DNA of 64,000 nt from Diphasiastrum complanatum (taxonomy: Eukaryota; Streptophyta; Lycopodiopsida; Lycopodiales; Lycopodiaceae), in the NCBI GenBank assembly GCA_029204225.1, contig CM055109.1:41770544-41834543 (forward strand), in the 5' to 3' direction. Positions 48,046-58,683 of the stretch are shown here, piece by piece. Positions within the stretch are counted from its first letter, which is position 1, and every line of letters starts with the position of its first letter. The notes beneath the pieces were generated by a model. That model ran no database searches, had not been told where the DNA came from, and saw only the letters and a program-made list of their open reading frames with translations. A program made the position numbers and the translations under genes.

Positions 48046-49093
48046 TAGACGCATAGAGATACACCGAATAGACACTTAGACACACGGAACATCTTGAGTC
48101 ACATTACTGAAAGGTTTCTACTTATTCTATTGCAAAACCATCGCCAGAGCTCATGCTTGCAATTGTGATACACGCCATAGCTGTATATTAATGCTCTGCA
48201 TGTGTGTTCTGATTCAGAGTTTACCTATAGTGTGTATCAGATACGTGTACTCAATCGACACACTAATAATTCACGAGCATGACTACTATATATGATATTA
48301 GTTGAGATCACGATCATATCAAAGTGGCTCAAAGATCCATCGACCACTTTGCACGCGTCTCCTACTTCGCCCTCGCCCTCGGAAGCTTCCGTTGATTCTA
48401 TGAAAGATTTCCTCCTTGAAAAATCGATCCCATACTCTTCGTTTGTCAGATGTTCACCACAGAGTGAGAACAAACCCAGCTCATCGACTACTATCAATGT
48501 CCATTACTCTATTTTCCTCACCCATAAACATAATATCCCCATTATGGAGTCCAGAAAGCCATTTAAATCACATTTTGAGTCACATTCCTGAAAGGTTTCT
48601 GCTAATTCTGTAGCAAAACCATCGCCAGATGCAGATGAGGGCAAATGCTTCTAGTTGTTTGCGGTGAGGGCGAATGCTTCTAGCTAGCTGGCTTCTTTCG
48701 TGACACCCCCGGCTTCTTTCGTGACATCCCCAGGGTGGTGGAGACAACGCATCCTATGCGCTGTGCCTTTTTGATCCATGAGATTTGTAATAGGTGGACT
48801 ACAAAGACAATGACTTCATGCATCACCCAATTGAGCCAAGCGGCAAGCGCTCATGACTCGATGCAACGACATTGGAGGTAGCCGAGGAGGAGGCTACCTT
48901 CAATGTAGGAGAGGAAAAAAAGTGAGAATAGGAGAGGAAAAGAGAGCATACAAGCGAAGCATCTGCCCGATCCTCACCATTTACACAAAACTCGTGAGCG
49001 CGGAGAGACACAAAACTCGTGAGAGAGAGAATAGAGAATGCGTGAGAGAGAGACAACGCGTGAGCGCGTGACATCGAGATATGGCAAAGGTGC

Positions 49094-49096
<3 letters not shown>
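48043..49096. other. Intergenic, nothing recognised
   Basis: Short open frames on both strands (48237-48591) without family motifs. A small direct repeat ATTSCTGAAAGGTTTCTRCT occurs near 48106 and 48586, followed in each case by GCAAAACCATCGCCAGA, so about 45 bp are duplicated 480 bp apart. Confidence 0.5.

Positions 49097-49131
<35 letters not shown>
49097..49131. repeat. (GA)n microsatellite, about 35 bp
   Basis: Short GA repeat followed by AAGAAG and AGCAGC triplets. Confidence 0.9.
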
Positions 49132-49138
<7 letters not shown>

Positions 49139-49397
49139 AGAAGAAGAAGCAGCAGCAGCCATGTCATCACTTAAAAATTTTTGATAATGTGATTTTTTTT
49201 TTAAAATGATGATGTGAAATTTTCTTCTTCCAAAGAACTTTAAAATGGGTATTAGGTGGCCTTATAAAAAGCACTCAATCTAAATATGTTCTCACAATTT
49301 TGAAAATATTGTAGTCCACCAATTTGCGCTTGACACGAAGATGGTGTGCACGACATCTGTCTCGCCACATCAGCATGTTTCAACACATGCTGCGCGA

Positions 49398-49578
49398 CAC
49401 GTGTCTAAATTTTTGTCAAAACACCACCGGCCAGTATCTGCACGTTTCAACACGTGTATCTGCACGTTTCAACACGTGCTGTGCGACACGTGTCTAATTT
49501 TTTTTTGGCCATACTGGCACGTGTCCGGCAAAGGGTATGGCCCACATCTGGCCATGCATTGTCACGTTGCAACACGTG
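49398..49578. promoter_or_regulatory. Cluster of six CACGTG (G-box) motifs
   Basis: CACGTG occurs at 49398, 49451, 49473, 49487, 49518 and 49573, several within CACGTTTCAACACGTG units. Known: CACGTG is the plant G-box bound by bZIP and bHLH proteins. No convincing gene is attached, so the role is unknown; it may just be a decayed tandem repeat. Confidence 0.6.
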
Positions 49579-49592
49579 TCAATTGGGCCATA

Positions 49593-49628
49593 CCCCCCCC
49601 CCCCCCCCCCCCCTCTCTCTCTCTCTCA
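49593..49628. repeat. Poly-C tract of about 21 bp followed by (TC)n
   Basis: Run of C at 49593-49613, then TCTCTC to about 49627. The repeated unit C starts directly after it in inverted orientation. Confidence 0.9.
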
Positions 49629-50346
49629 CCTTTGGACCTAACTGAACTACCATTTGCTCAAAATAGATTAAATTGTGCCATGACGTCTTGTGAAGATTTT
49701 TTGGTTTATTGAACAACTTTGTAAATTGTTCCTTGTCTTCTGTGTCTTTAACAAAATATCTCAAAATCATAATAAAAGATAACAACATTGTTTCTTGTCT
49801 TGTTCTTCTCTAGTAAACAAGGTCAAATCATATATGGGTTAGCTCTTCTTTTTTGAAATTGTGCATTCCTCTAAAAATAATTTAAAGATCACAATTTTGG
49901 TGTTTCTTAAAAACTTAATTTCTTAGGTTGTTTAATTATTTATCTATGCTTTCAATGAGCATATAGGCTTAAAATGTATCAAAAAATCATACGTGCGCAT
50001 AAACAAGCTGAATCGAAGCATACAATAGATCATTGGGAAGCTAATTTTGCAAGGAAAATTCATGCAGAATTACAAAATTTTTCGGTAAACTGAAAAATAA
50101 ATCAAAGAAAAGAAATGCAGGCCAAGAGCGAGGGAGAGAGCGAGGGTAGGAGCGAGGGGAGGAGTGAGGGACAAAGGGAGCAGAGGAGCGAGGAGCGAGG
50201 GAGAGACCAAGGGCAGGAGCAAGCAAAGAGAGAGAGACGAGGGACATAGAGAGCAGGCCAGTAGCGAGCAGAGAGAGAGAGACCAGGGACAGAGGGAGCA
50301 GAGGAGTGAAGAGCGAGGGCAAGAGTGAGGGACAGAGGAGCGAGGA

Positions 50347-50441
<95 letters not shown>

Positions 50442-51311
50442 TTTCAATTTGAAAATATCCGAATCGAATATGTCACACAAACCGATAACACAAAAGAACA
50501 AGAGCAATCAAATGTTTATTGTTGTTCCTTATTTTTCATCAAATATGCCACACAAATGAGGACATACATGGAAGACAAATATGTCCAATGTTCATCAATG
50601 TGGTTCTATCCCAAAATGACAAAAAATATCTTATCAAAATACCTATGAAATTTTTTAGTTACTTGAAATTATGGAAGAAAGTTTTACCAAAAGAAAAGGG
50701 ATTTGAAGTTCATTCTCGAGGATTTGCCCTTCAAGTCACAATGTAAACAAAGAAGTGAGTTTGCATATAAAAGCTAAAGTCTCATTAGCAATGAAGCTTT
50801 TGTGGAATTGCCAATAATTATGTTTTGAACCATTAATGCATCATTAATCATTTATGTTTTGAATCATAAATTATGTTTTGAATTATTTAACTTAAAGAAA
50901 GTAATGAGCTAACAAATCAAAGTGACTTGTGAATCGGCATCTTGACTTTTCGTGTTTGCGAATGCACAAGGATTAACTTTGCAAGTGAAATGAAAGTGTG
51001 AAAAATTGCATGCAAATGTCAGACTCTATGGTGAACATCTACGAATGTTTTTGTCACTAGGACATGATAGTACTATACCAATATAAATTTCAAGGAAGAA
51101 TCATGTTAAGTTTTATCTACTTATTTTGGCATTTGCAGGGCATTTGTTAAAAAGTTCTTAGGATTTTCATTCGTATGAAATTGTTGGATTTCAACATGTA
51201 TGATAACTCTTTCCAACTATTCAAAGCTAAGCAGTTGTCAAGTCTATTGCATTTCGACAATGTATCATACAAGATTTAATATCGAAATATGTTGAAAAAT
51301 CGACGAATTCA
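49629..51311. repeat. Rearranged copy C of the duplicated unit
   Basis: 49629-49980 is the reverse complement of pieces of copies A and B (for example AACTACCATTTGCTCAAAAT from the 17738/21456 region, then GCTTTCAATGAGCATAT complementary to 20571). 50439-51311 runs in forward orientation and matches 17760-18620, breaking off at ATCGACGAATTCA. A purine-rich block and (GA)n lie between. An inversion or foldback event is implied. Confidence 0.65.
50105..50438. repeat. Purine-rich tract with GAGCGAGG minisatellite and (GA)n
   Basis: About 330 bp almost free of pyrimidines on the plus strand. Irregular repeats of GGAGCGAGG, GAGGGACA and AGAGAGAGAC lead into a pure (GA)n from 50350 to 50438. Confidence 0.85.
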
Positions 51312-51880
51312 CAAAGGATTCAATTCTTCATGTAGTTTTTGGGCTAACTCCAAATTTTGTTGAGCCTCGTATAACATCAAGTCTTCCTTTGATTTCGTAT
51401 AATGACCAACTGCTAGGTTGCCAAATTCTGGAAGCTTAACAGGGAGCAATGTTCCATCGAACAGCTCCTGAGTTAACTTTTTGTCCTCATCAGAATCACT
51501 ACGAAGTGTGATTTCTTTACAATAGCAAAAAATCTTATAAAAGAACTTTTAACATAAAGATTCTGGACAAAAAAAAATGTCTTTGCTGCAAAAGTTCCAA
51601 ACTGCCAAAATGAATATGTACAAAATTGCTTATAACAAAGTGATTTCCTTCAGTCTTGCAGATTGTGTCGAATCTCCGCAAAATAATCAGCAAGGTTTCG
51701 CTCCCAATCCATGTATAGACTGAAAAGGTCCGGATAGGCCATATTTACATTGATTAGCAAACCTACATCATCAAAAGTGCCTAGATCCGCAACACCTTTG
51801 GATTTGTACAATTGAAATTGCGACTTTCGCTTCCAAAATTGTCGCTTATTGTCTTCATTTTGCAAAATTTGAAATTCTTT
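51312..51880 (-). pseudogene. Fragment of an unrecognised protein gene (two open pieces)
   Basis: Minus strand: piece 1 (51650-51880) includes VADLGTFDDVGLLINVNMAY and YMDWERNLADYFAEIRHNLQ. Piece 2 (about 51312-51520) includes LRSDSDEDKKLTQELFDGTL and LPEFGNLAVGHYTKSKEDLM and ends HEELNPL before a stop. The composition looks like genuine globular protein with normal codon use. The gap between them may be an intron: an AG acceptor precedes piece 2, but no clear donor follows piece 1, whose frame meets TGA. The flanks are repeat copy C on one side and a gypsy LTR on the other. I do not know the family. Confidence 0.5.
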
Positions 51881-51889
51881 AATTCAAAA

Positions 51890-52365
51890 TCCTATTCTAA
51901 GCATGCCAGTCACAAGCAACACAAGGGAACCTGATGGTGGACAAACCAACCCAACCAAACCTAGATCGAACGGATCTAGCCCCCAAGCTATGGATCAATC
52001 ACTCAGAGAGGAATGAGGCATCACACTAGCAGCATCCTGCTATTGGTCATGCTATCAAGCATACACTAGTGAGAGCCCAATAGGTATACTTATACCCTCG
52101 AAGGCCCATGGACCACTAGTAGTGCGCTGTGACACCTCACTGGACACCTCTGCAGCCTATCTGGGCCACGTCATCCAGTTCCCCAATGACTCACTGATAG
52201 ACCCATACAAATCCACCATCAAGTATTTAGGCCTACAACCATTAATTATGACCATGTATACATAAGGGCCCCAATTCCCTTATAGTCACAATTAACTTAT
52301 GGGTTGTTGGTCTACCGGTCCCTAGCGTGGACACATTACTCGAGACCAGTCATGGGCATGACATT
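51890..52365 (-). repeat. Gypsy LTR (antisense), same family as 8614-9095
   Basis: The minus strand starts TGTCATGCCCATGAC at 52365, preceded by a purine tract AAGGGGGGGAAAA, a textbook polypurine tract. So this is the 3' LTR of an element reading right to left. Confidence 0.75.
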
Positions 52366-52600
52366 TTCCCCCCCTTATTCAAGTTCTGTCCTCAGAACTT
52401 AAAATTGGGAAAGTCCCCCCTTAAGCTTTCTTCCTGTTTCCAAGAATCATCATCATCTATACATCCTTCCATCAAACTAGATGCTCGGTAACTATACGAT
52501 TTCTCCATCGTTTAGTTCTTGTATCAAAGATCTTTCTGGGTTCAAGCGGAGACTGTAGTGGGTTTCTTTCCTTGCCTAACCTGAATCCAAGATCTAGTCA
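52366..52600 (-). pseudogene. Chromodomain end of a gypsy (chromovirus) pol
   Basis: Minus strand: EPRKIFDTRTKRWRNRIVTE followed by HLV, then after stops and a frameshift DDDDSWKQEESLRGDFPNFK, and then the polypurine tract. This is the C-terminal chromodomain region of chromovirus pol (..RNR.VTE.LV.WK......W....L...FP.F). The rest of the element is missing: it is truncated where the next gypsy LTR begins at 52628. Confidence 0.7.
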
Positions 52601-52627
52601 ATCTAGCATCAAAGAGACGGAGTTAGT

Positions 52628-53252
52628 TGTCACGCGTAGGTTCGTTCCCATGAGAGCGATAATATAGTTCAGATTTCAACATGAATGGAGGATCTAACAC
52701 TAACATCCATTAACCCTAAATCCACAACAATGATAGAAACTTACTCTTCTCTCTCTCCCTTTCTCTCTCACAAAAAGCATAAGAAATAACAATCCCAATA
52801 ATGATTAGATCCAACAATTAGCAAAATCCAAAGAAAACATGAGAAATGGAGGAGAAGAGAGGAAGAGCAAGGACATTCATCAATCCATTTCTAAAGAGAA
52901 CCAATCTGCTTTCTTTGGAGCAACTCGAGTTGGTCCCTTTTTATAGTAGAGAGGAGGACCCTGGCCTCTTAATCCTATTGGTCCAGTCTTGCCTCTCTTT
53001 TTATTCAAATTTAAAAAAGTGTGGGAACCATAAAAATTGGAGGGAAACCCAACTTTATTCACTAACTTGACATTTAGGCCCTGCGACATTAAAAGTCCCG
53101 CAAAAAGGCCTAAAGTCCTTTTATTAACATTCTAATTAATCAATCAAATAACTATGTGATCATTGGATTGGACTTACACACGCAGGGTGCCAAATCCCTC
53201 TCACTTATTAACTAGGGTTAGGGTTGCCTTGGGATCTGCAAACCCTCCAACA
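52628..53252 (-). repeat. 3' LTR of the large gypsy element
   Basis: Minus strand TGTTGGAGGG (53252) to GCGTGACA (52628). It has a TATA box CTATAAAAAGG at 52936-52946 (minus). No second copy is in the window, so the limits are inferred from TG...CA, the purine tract and the promoter. Confidence 0.55.
52936..52946 (-). promoter_or_regulatory. TATA box in the gypsy LTR
   Basis: CTATAAAAAGG on the minus strand, about 310 bp into the LTR. Confidence 0.5.
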
Positions 53253-53302
53253 GTATCCCCCACCAAAACTGGTGGCGGTCCCACGACATCTGCAATATGC
53301 AG

Positions 53303-56300
53303 TTATTGGGGACTTTTATTGGCTTCGCGCCGAATCTTAATTAAATGATACTGCACCTTCTCCATAAAGTCAAGACGTGCAGTATGGAAATCCAAATTAT
53401 GCGGCAGGAAACAACAGTGGGCTCCGACAATCCACTTGGAAGTTGTCCATGAGGTGAAGCGGGATTCCCAAGAGCCTCCCATCATAGCCGCACGGAAATA
53501 CAGTCGAGCAATCGACAACTGATTTTTGATTTGCTCTAAGGCCATCGGCTTATTTAGATCAAATGCCAGGGTAGGAAGGCAATCGTCCCATTTGGTTGCC
53601 ATTGACGCCAACAGAGTTAGATCTTTTGCAAACATTGCCGATTGTCGCACCGTTGGATCCGGAGACTGGACATACTCTCTCTGATATGCTTGTAAGGCCT
53701 GGTGGAAATCCACTGAAATATTCCAACTGTAAGACTGGTGGATGATTGGCCAATTGGGCGTATGGATGGTGATTTTATCCATAGCCAATCCCAAATCTTT
53801 CCATTTTTGTCTTCGCGGCATTGGCACGTAATAAGAATCTACCCGCAACTGGCAAGGACTGGTGACGTAATTCCTAATTGATTCCGGAGTTTTTCCAAAA
53901 ACCATGATTCTCCATGCCGACTGCTCTCCCAGTGCAGGTATTTTGTCCAATTCTTTGCCGACCTTGATCTCGGAGGTCTTAAATTTGAGAACTCATCCAC
54001 CACGCGAGGACTCATGTGGATGCTACTTTAAGAAGGTCTGGATCTGGTCCTCGACGCTGATGGGCCTTTTGAATAAATGGCTTGTCCTTGATGAGGATGG
54101 ATCCGCTTGTACTGCTGGTATAGTTGGCGGTTGATCTGCTAGATCTGGAGCTCCCCCTTGGTCCATGCTCGAATCAACCCCTGTATCCATCTGTACAGCT
54201 TCTTGGCGCGAAGGGAAGATTTGCGGCATGACCGGGACGGAGATTTGTGGTCCGGCTTCCAACACTTGAGCGGAGGCTTTTTCATAGGCGTTGATGGTCT
54301 CTTTTGCCTTTGCCAACTCGGTTGAAGCTGCTCCTTTGAACCTATCAAAGCGGCCTTGGAATCCCTGAAGGGCCACTTTGTATGTTTCCACTTTCTTGAA
54401 CAAATATGCAATCTCCGTCGGTGTGACCAGATGATCGGGTATTTGTGTTTGCAGATATGCATAACGCTCAAGGGTGGTCGCATCCAATTCACCTTGAAGC
54501 CATGTGCGATCTTGTTCGGCCATTTGTAATTGCCTCTTCAACAGTGCACCTGTTGCTTGGCATCTTGCACTGCCTTATCTACCTGATCCTGTGCGGTTGT
54601 CAGGGCATTTTGCAGGGAGCTGATGTAGGTTTCCAAGCGATCAGCTTGTTGCTGAGCCAATGTCTTTTTGCTTTCAGCCTTTTCTTCATGTTGCTTGGCG
54701 ATCTTCATCTCTCAATCTAGCTGGACAATTTTTTGGCTGATCAGCGTGTTTTCGGATCCTAAATCAGAGATCCTCTGCTCCATTTCCTTCTTCTTATCCA
54801 GCATAGACTAGATCACTTGCCCAAGGCTTGAAACTAACCCGAGAGCATCACCAGAATCGACAGTTGTGGAGGTGGCAGCAGCAGGAGACTCTGATGGTAC
54901 TGTCCGTGGTAGGCATGGAATAGGTGCCAAAGTCTCTTCTTTTTCAAAAATATCCTTGTCTTCAAACCCTTCAGGCACCGTGGCGTCGAACTACTTCGGT
55001 GACTTGACAACTGTGTCAACCCGAAGTGTGGCTGGGATACCCTGTGTGGGTGGTTGCTAACTGGCATCTTCGACACCAACAGTAGCTTCATGGATATGCC
55101 CGAATCCTCTTCCAGGGGATTGGGGTTCAAAGGGTGCTGGGTTCTGGGGCATTTCAAAGATTTCAGTGGCCCCAAGAGGGTCAAAATCATCGAACATATC
55201 CATGAAGAACTGTGTGTTGGGTGAGGTTGCTTCGGTGTGCGGGGGGTGAGGCAGCCTGGGTAGTTGTGATGGGAATGGTAAGCCCAATGGTCACAGACTA
55301 TCCTTGTATGGGAGTTAAGGCGAGGAAAGCATCAGAGGTGAGGGAAATGGGAAGTTCAGTGCGAATAGCAGCAGGGGGTGGAAGCGCAGCTGACGAGGTA
55401 TGCCTAGTACGACGTCGTGACGTGGAAGGCGAGTCAGGAATTACAATCTCGCTGCGTGGACGGCGACAGCTATGAGAATTTGAGGCCTGGTGAGATGACT
55501 CGGCCGGTGCTTCTTTGTAAACCGAAAGCAGAGAATCCAGGTGGAAGCCATGGATTCTGTTTTCTAAGTGAGAAGCGGCTAAGAGGGACAATAGAGAGCC
55601 AGCGGCGAACTGCTGCTTTGTATTGGCCTTAATAGCTCGCTTGAGCTCATCGGAAATAGTCTTGAACCAGTTATATGATTCAAGAGGGGCTTTGGCCAAC
55701 TTGATGTGAGAATCCACTATCCTGTGAAGGATTTGAGATGTGATGCGGTCTTTCCTGAGGTTGCCAACCATCAGGAAATGATTCAACAATTGGGCAGTGG
55801 CGTGGATGGAAGGCTCAGTGATGGCTTCCAGAAGGTAGCCATCATTAGTCCAATGCAAATCGTTGGTGAGGTCAATGTATGGCTTGATGGCCTGTTTGGC
55901 GTGCTTGTGATTGGGTGAGGCGTGTGTACCGGATGAGATTCCTATAGCTGCAAGTGCGGCCTCAGCGATGCACAATTTGTGTGTGGCTCCTTGGAAGGTG
56001 ATGTAAAACTTGGATTTCTCGTCCTTCCACGTACTGAAGGCAAGAGTGATGAAATCCATATTGGTCTCGAAAAGGCTCTCTCATGAATACCCATTGCAGT
56101 AAGTAAAGGCTCCACAAGGGTCATCCACTGAGTGACCATGCTTGTGCTAGGAAGAATCATGATGTCCGTTGCAGATGGGACATCACGATGGATAGTATAG
56201 CGCGGAGACTCGGAAGTATCGGTAGAAGACATGATAATCAGAAAGGAATCATAAACGCGTGAGAGTGTATCAAAAGACAATGCAGGAAATTTGGAAGGCT

Positions 56301-56310
56301 TTGGTCGCAA
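53303..56310 (-). pseudogene. Extra ORF downstream of pol (coiled-coil and globular regions), broken
   Basis: Seen: open pieces at 56310-55942, 56059-55298, 55287-55057, 54541-54023 and 53950-53303. The first part has MVTQWMTLVEPLLTAMGIHE; the second a helical region with IAEAALAAIGISSG, LLEAITEPSIHATAQLLNHF and ESYNWFKTISDELKRAIKAN, followed by an Arg/Ser/Pro-rich linker and an acidic Pro-rich stretch. Then comes a coiled coil (near 54790-54250, e.g. KKTLAQQQADRLETYISSLQ) and a C-terminal globular part with QALQAYQREYVQSPDPTVRQ. No membrane span, protease, RT or nuclease motif is seen, so an envelope role is not supported. The helical N-terminal region loosely recalls uncharacterised plant transposon ORFs, without certainty. 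The pieces are separated by frameshifts and stops. Confidence 0.6.
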
Positions 56311-57018
56311 GAAAAATTCACAAGAGCTTCGCTAGCACAAGTGAGGAATGAATTGAATTCAGCCAACTTATAGGTGAATTTGGTGGGTCCATTACACTAA
56401 ATAGTAGTTGGGCTGATCAGTTCTGAATAAAAATTTGCAGGCATGTACAATACTGTAAAAATAGGCTATAAAAATCTCGGCGAAGGTTTCTAGGGATCTG
56501 AACCTATCAGACGAATGTTTTCCAAGGCTGACGAAGGATGAACCTTCGCCCAGGTACTGTCATAAATGCTTTTTTCACAATCTGAACCTATGGACAACCT
56601 AATTTTGACATTTTAAGATCATCTAGCAGGTCGGCAAAGGTTCATAATGATGTTATGATGCTCGGCGAAGGTTCCCAAGATGGCATATCACTGAACATTC
56701 AAAATTGTATTTTCTCTTGTCAGAAACCTTCGTCCACCTCAATTTAGATAAATCAAGGGTGGATGTATAGTCTGAGAGCTCAGCGAAGGTTTCTAATACT
56801 GTATTGGCCAAATCGACCCAAAATAGTGGTTTTGTAAGTCATTTTCCATAAAAATACCGTGCCTCCGTTTTCTTATATTGATGACTTCCTGACTTTTGCT
56901 CATTAGTCTTTCCTTATTATTATTATTTTTTAACTGTCTTTTTCCAAAAAAAAGTTAGCAAATTAAATACTGAAAACAAAAAATTGAAAATAAATAAAAT
57001 GAAAAAAAAATATTGAGA
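56311..57018 (-). other. Spacer between pol and extra ORF with repeated CGGCGAAGGTT motif
   Basis: Motif variants of TCGGCGAAGGTTY occur at about 56476, 56631, 56661 and 56781, and complementary ones near 56547 and 56728. The same motif recurs in the leader at 63289-63930. AT-rich otherwise. Confidence 0.65.
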
Positions 57019-58683
57019 TCAGGCTTGCTGAACTGGCGGAGCAGGCTGCCGAAACTTGCGTAATCGATTGTCATTTACCGAAGTATCAAATCGTTTTCCA
57101 TCCAAGTGTTCAAGAATTACTGCGCCATAGTTCAGGATTTTCTTCACTTTATACGGGCGTTCCCCAGTAAACTTCAACTTATTCTTGATCAGCTTGGTTT
57201 TGTACATCAATGCAAGATCTCCTGCTTCCAGGTCTTTCTTGTGCAATCACCGATCGTGCCATGCCTTGCGGTGGGCTTTCTCTGCTGCTAAGGCATGAAC
57301 TGCCATCAATCAGGTTTCACATAATTTGTGCAACGCATCGTGACGAAGTTGTAAAGACTGATAATCATTTATTCGTTCCGTTGCTACTATGCGTAAAGAT
57401 GGGATTAAAAATTCAATTGGCATAATAGCATCTTGACCATAAACCAGTTGAAAAGGTGTTTCATTTGTACTATTTTTGTAAGCGGTTCTGAATGCCCATA
57501 ATGCTGCATATAGTTTATGTTCCCAATCACACCGACTCGTTTCAACTGTCTTTGTCATAATGGTGCAGAGAATCTTATTGAAAGATTCAGCTTGGCCATT
57601 CCCTCTGGAATAATAGGGAGTACTAAATCTGTGTATAACAAAAAAATCTTACAGTAAACACTTTATTGTTTGATTAACAAAGTGTGTACCCCAATCACTG
57701 ACATTTTCGATAGGACATCAAAATCTGATTATAATATTTTAATATAGAAACTTGGCTGTAGATTTCGCATCAGCTACTTTGACAGCTTTGGCTTCAACCC
57801 ACTTGGTCATATAATCAGTTGCGACGATAATGTATTGGGCCTGAGATCCTTGAGCAACGGGATGAATAGGACCAACATAATCCAGTCCCCATTTTTCAAA
57901 TGATGCTTGCGATAAAACCGGATGTAGGGGTTCATAATTCTGTCGAGTAGGCCGTTGTGCTCGCTGGCAAACATCACATGTCTGAATAAAATTTTCTGTG
58001 TCCTTATGAAGCGTAGGCCACCAACAACCGGATTGCAAAAGTTTGCGAACAGTAATATTTGAAGAGAAGTGTCCTCCACCCATGCCATCATGTGAAAACA
58101 TGATTAGATCTGGTACTTCATGCGGTAAAACACATCTTCGTAAAATATTATCTGATCCACGACGATACAATTGTCCTACAATTAATTGATAAGGTTGAGC
58201 CTTATGAATCAATTGTCTTTTCTGTACTTTTGTGAAAGAGTCATTCGGTTGTCCTAGTATCAGGTACTCAACAATATTTGACGCCCGCTCAAGTACTGCT
58301 TCAACATAGAACAACGCAGCATCTGGCAGTTCATCATCCACTTCAGTATTAACTGGTGCGGATTCAATTCGTGAAACATGATCGGCTAGATAATGTTGCT
58401 TCCCCTTTTTGACCACAATTCGAAAGTCAAATTCAGTCAATAATAATAACCATCTTGCAATACGTCCAGTATTACATGTCTTATTTACCAAGTAAAGTAA
58501 CGATTGATGATCCGTATAAAATGCAAAGTGTGTTTCCATGAGATAGTGACAAAATTTCCGAATAGAGAAAATCATGGCCAACGCTTCACGTTCTGTTGTT
58601 GAATAATTCTTCTCTGGATCTGTAAGCTGTCTGCTTGCAAATCGTATAGGATAGTCCTTCTTATAATTACCTGGCTGCGTCAA
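57019..58683 (-). pseudogene. Gypsy RNase H (part) and integrase
   Basis: The long open frame 58683-57739 holds RNase H (FASRQLTDPEKNYSTTEREA, FYTDHQSLLYL, LADHVSR) and the integrase zinc finger (HDGMGGGHFSSNITVRK, CWWPTLHKDTENF, CDVCQ). Then comes the catalytic core: first Asp in KWGLDYVGPI, second in NVSDWGTHF, Glu in GNGQAESFNK. It ends with the C-terminal LALMYKTKLIKNKLKFTGER at 57246-57019. In-frame stops break it between 57739 and 57558 and between 57310 and 57246, but the frame itself is kept to the end. No chromodomain follows. Confidence 0.8.

Noticed and set aside
48292-48613. Plus-strand frames of 65-99 codons
   Set aside because: No family motif and no conserved partner; two overlapping frames of similar length argue for chance.
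49341-49712. 123-codon frame across the G-box cluster
   Set aside because: His/Val/Ser repeats come from the DNA repeat, and Pro and Ser-Leu runs come from poly-C and (TC)n.
53303-56310. Envelope protein of the gypsy element
   Set aside because: The position would suit an envelope-like ORF, but no signal peptide or membrane-spanning segment is visible and the region is coiled-coil and Pro-rich.
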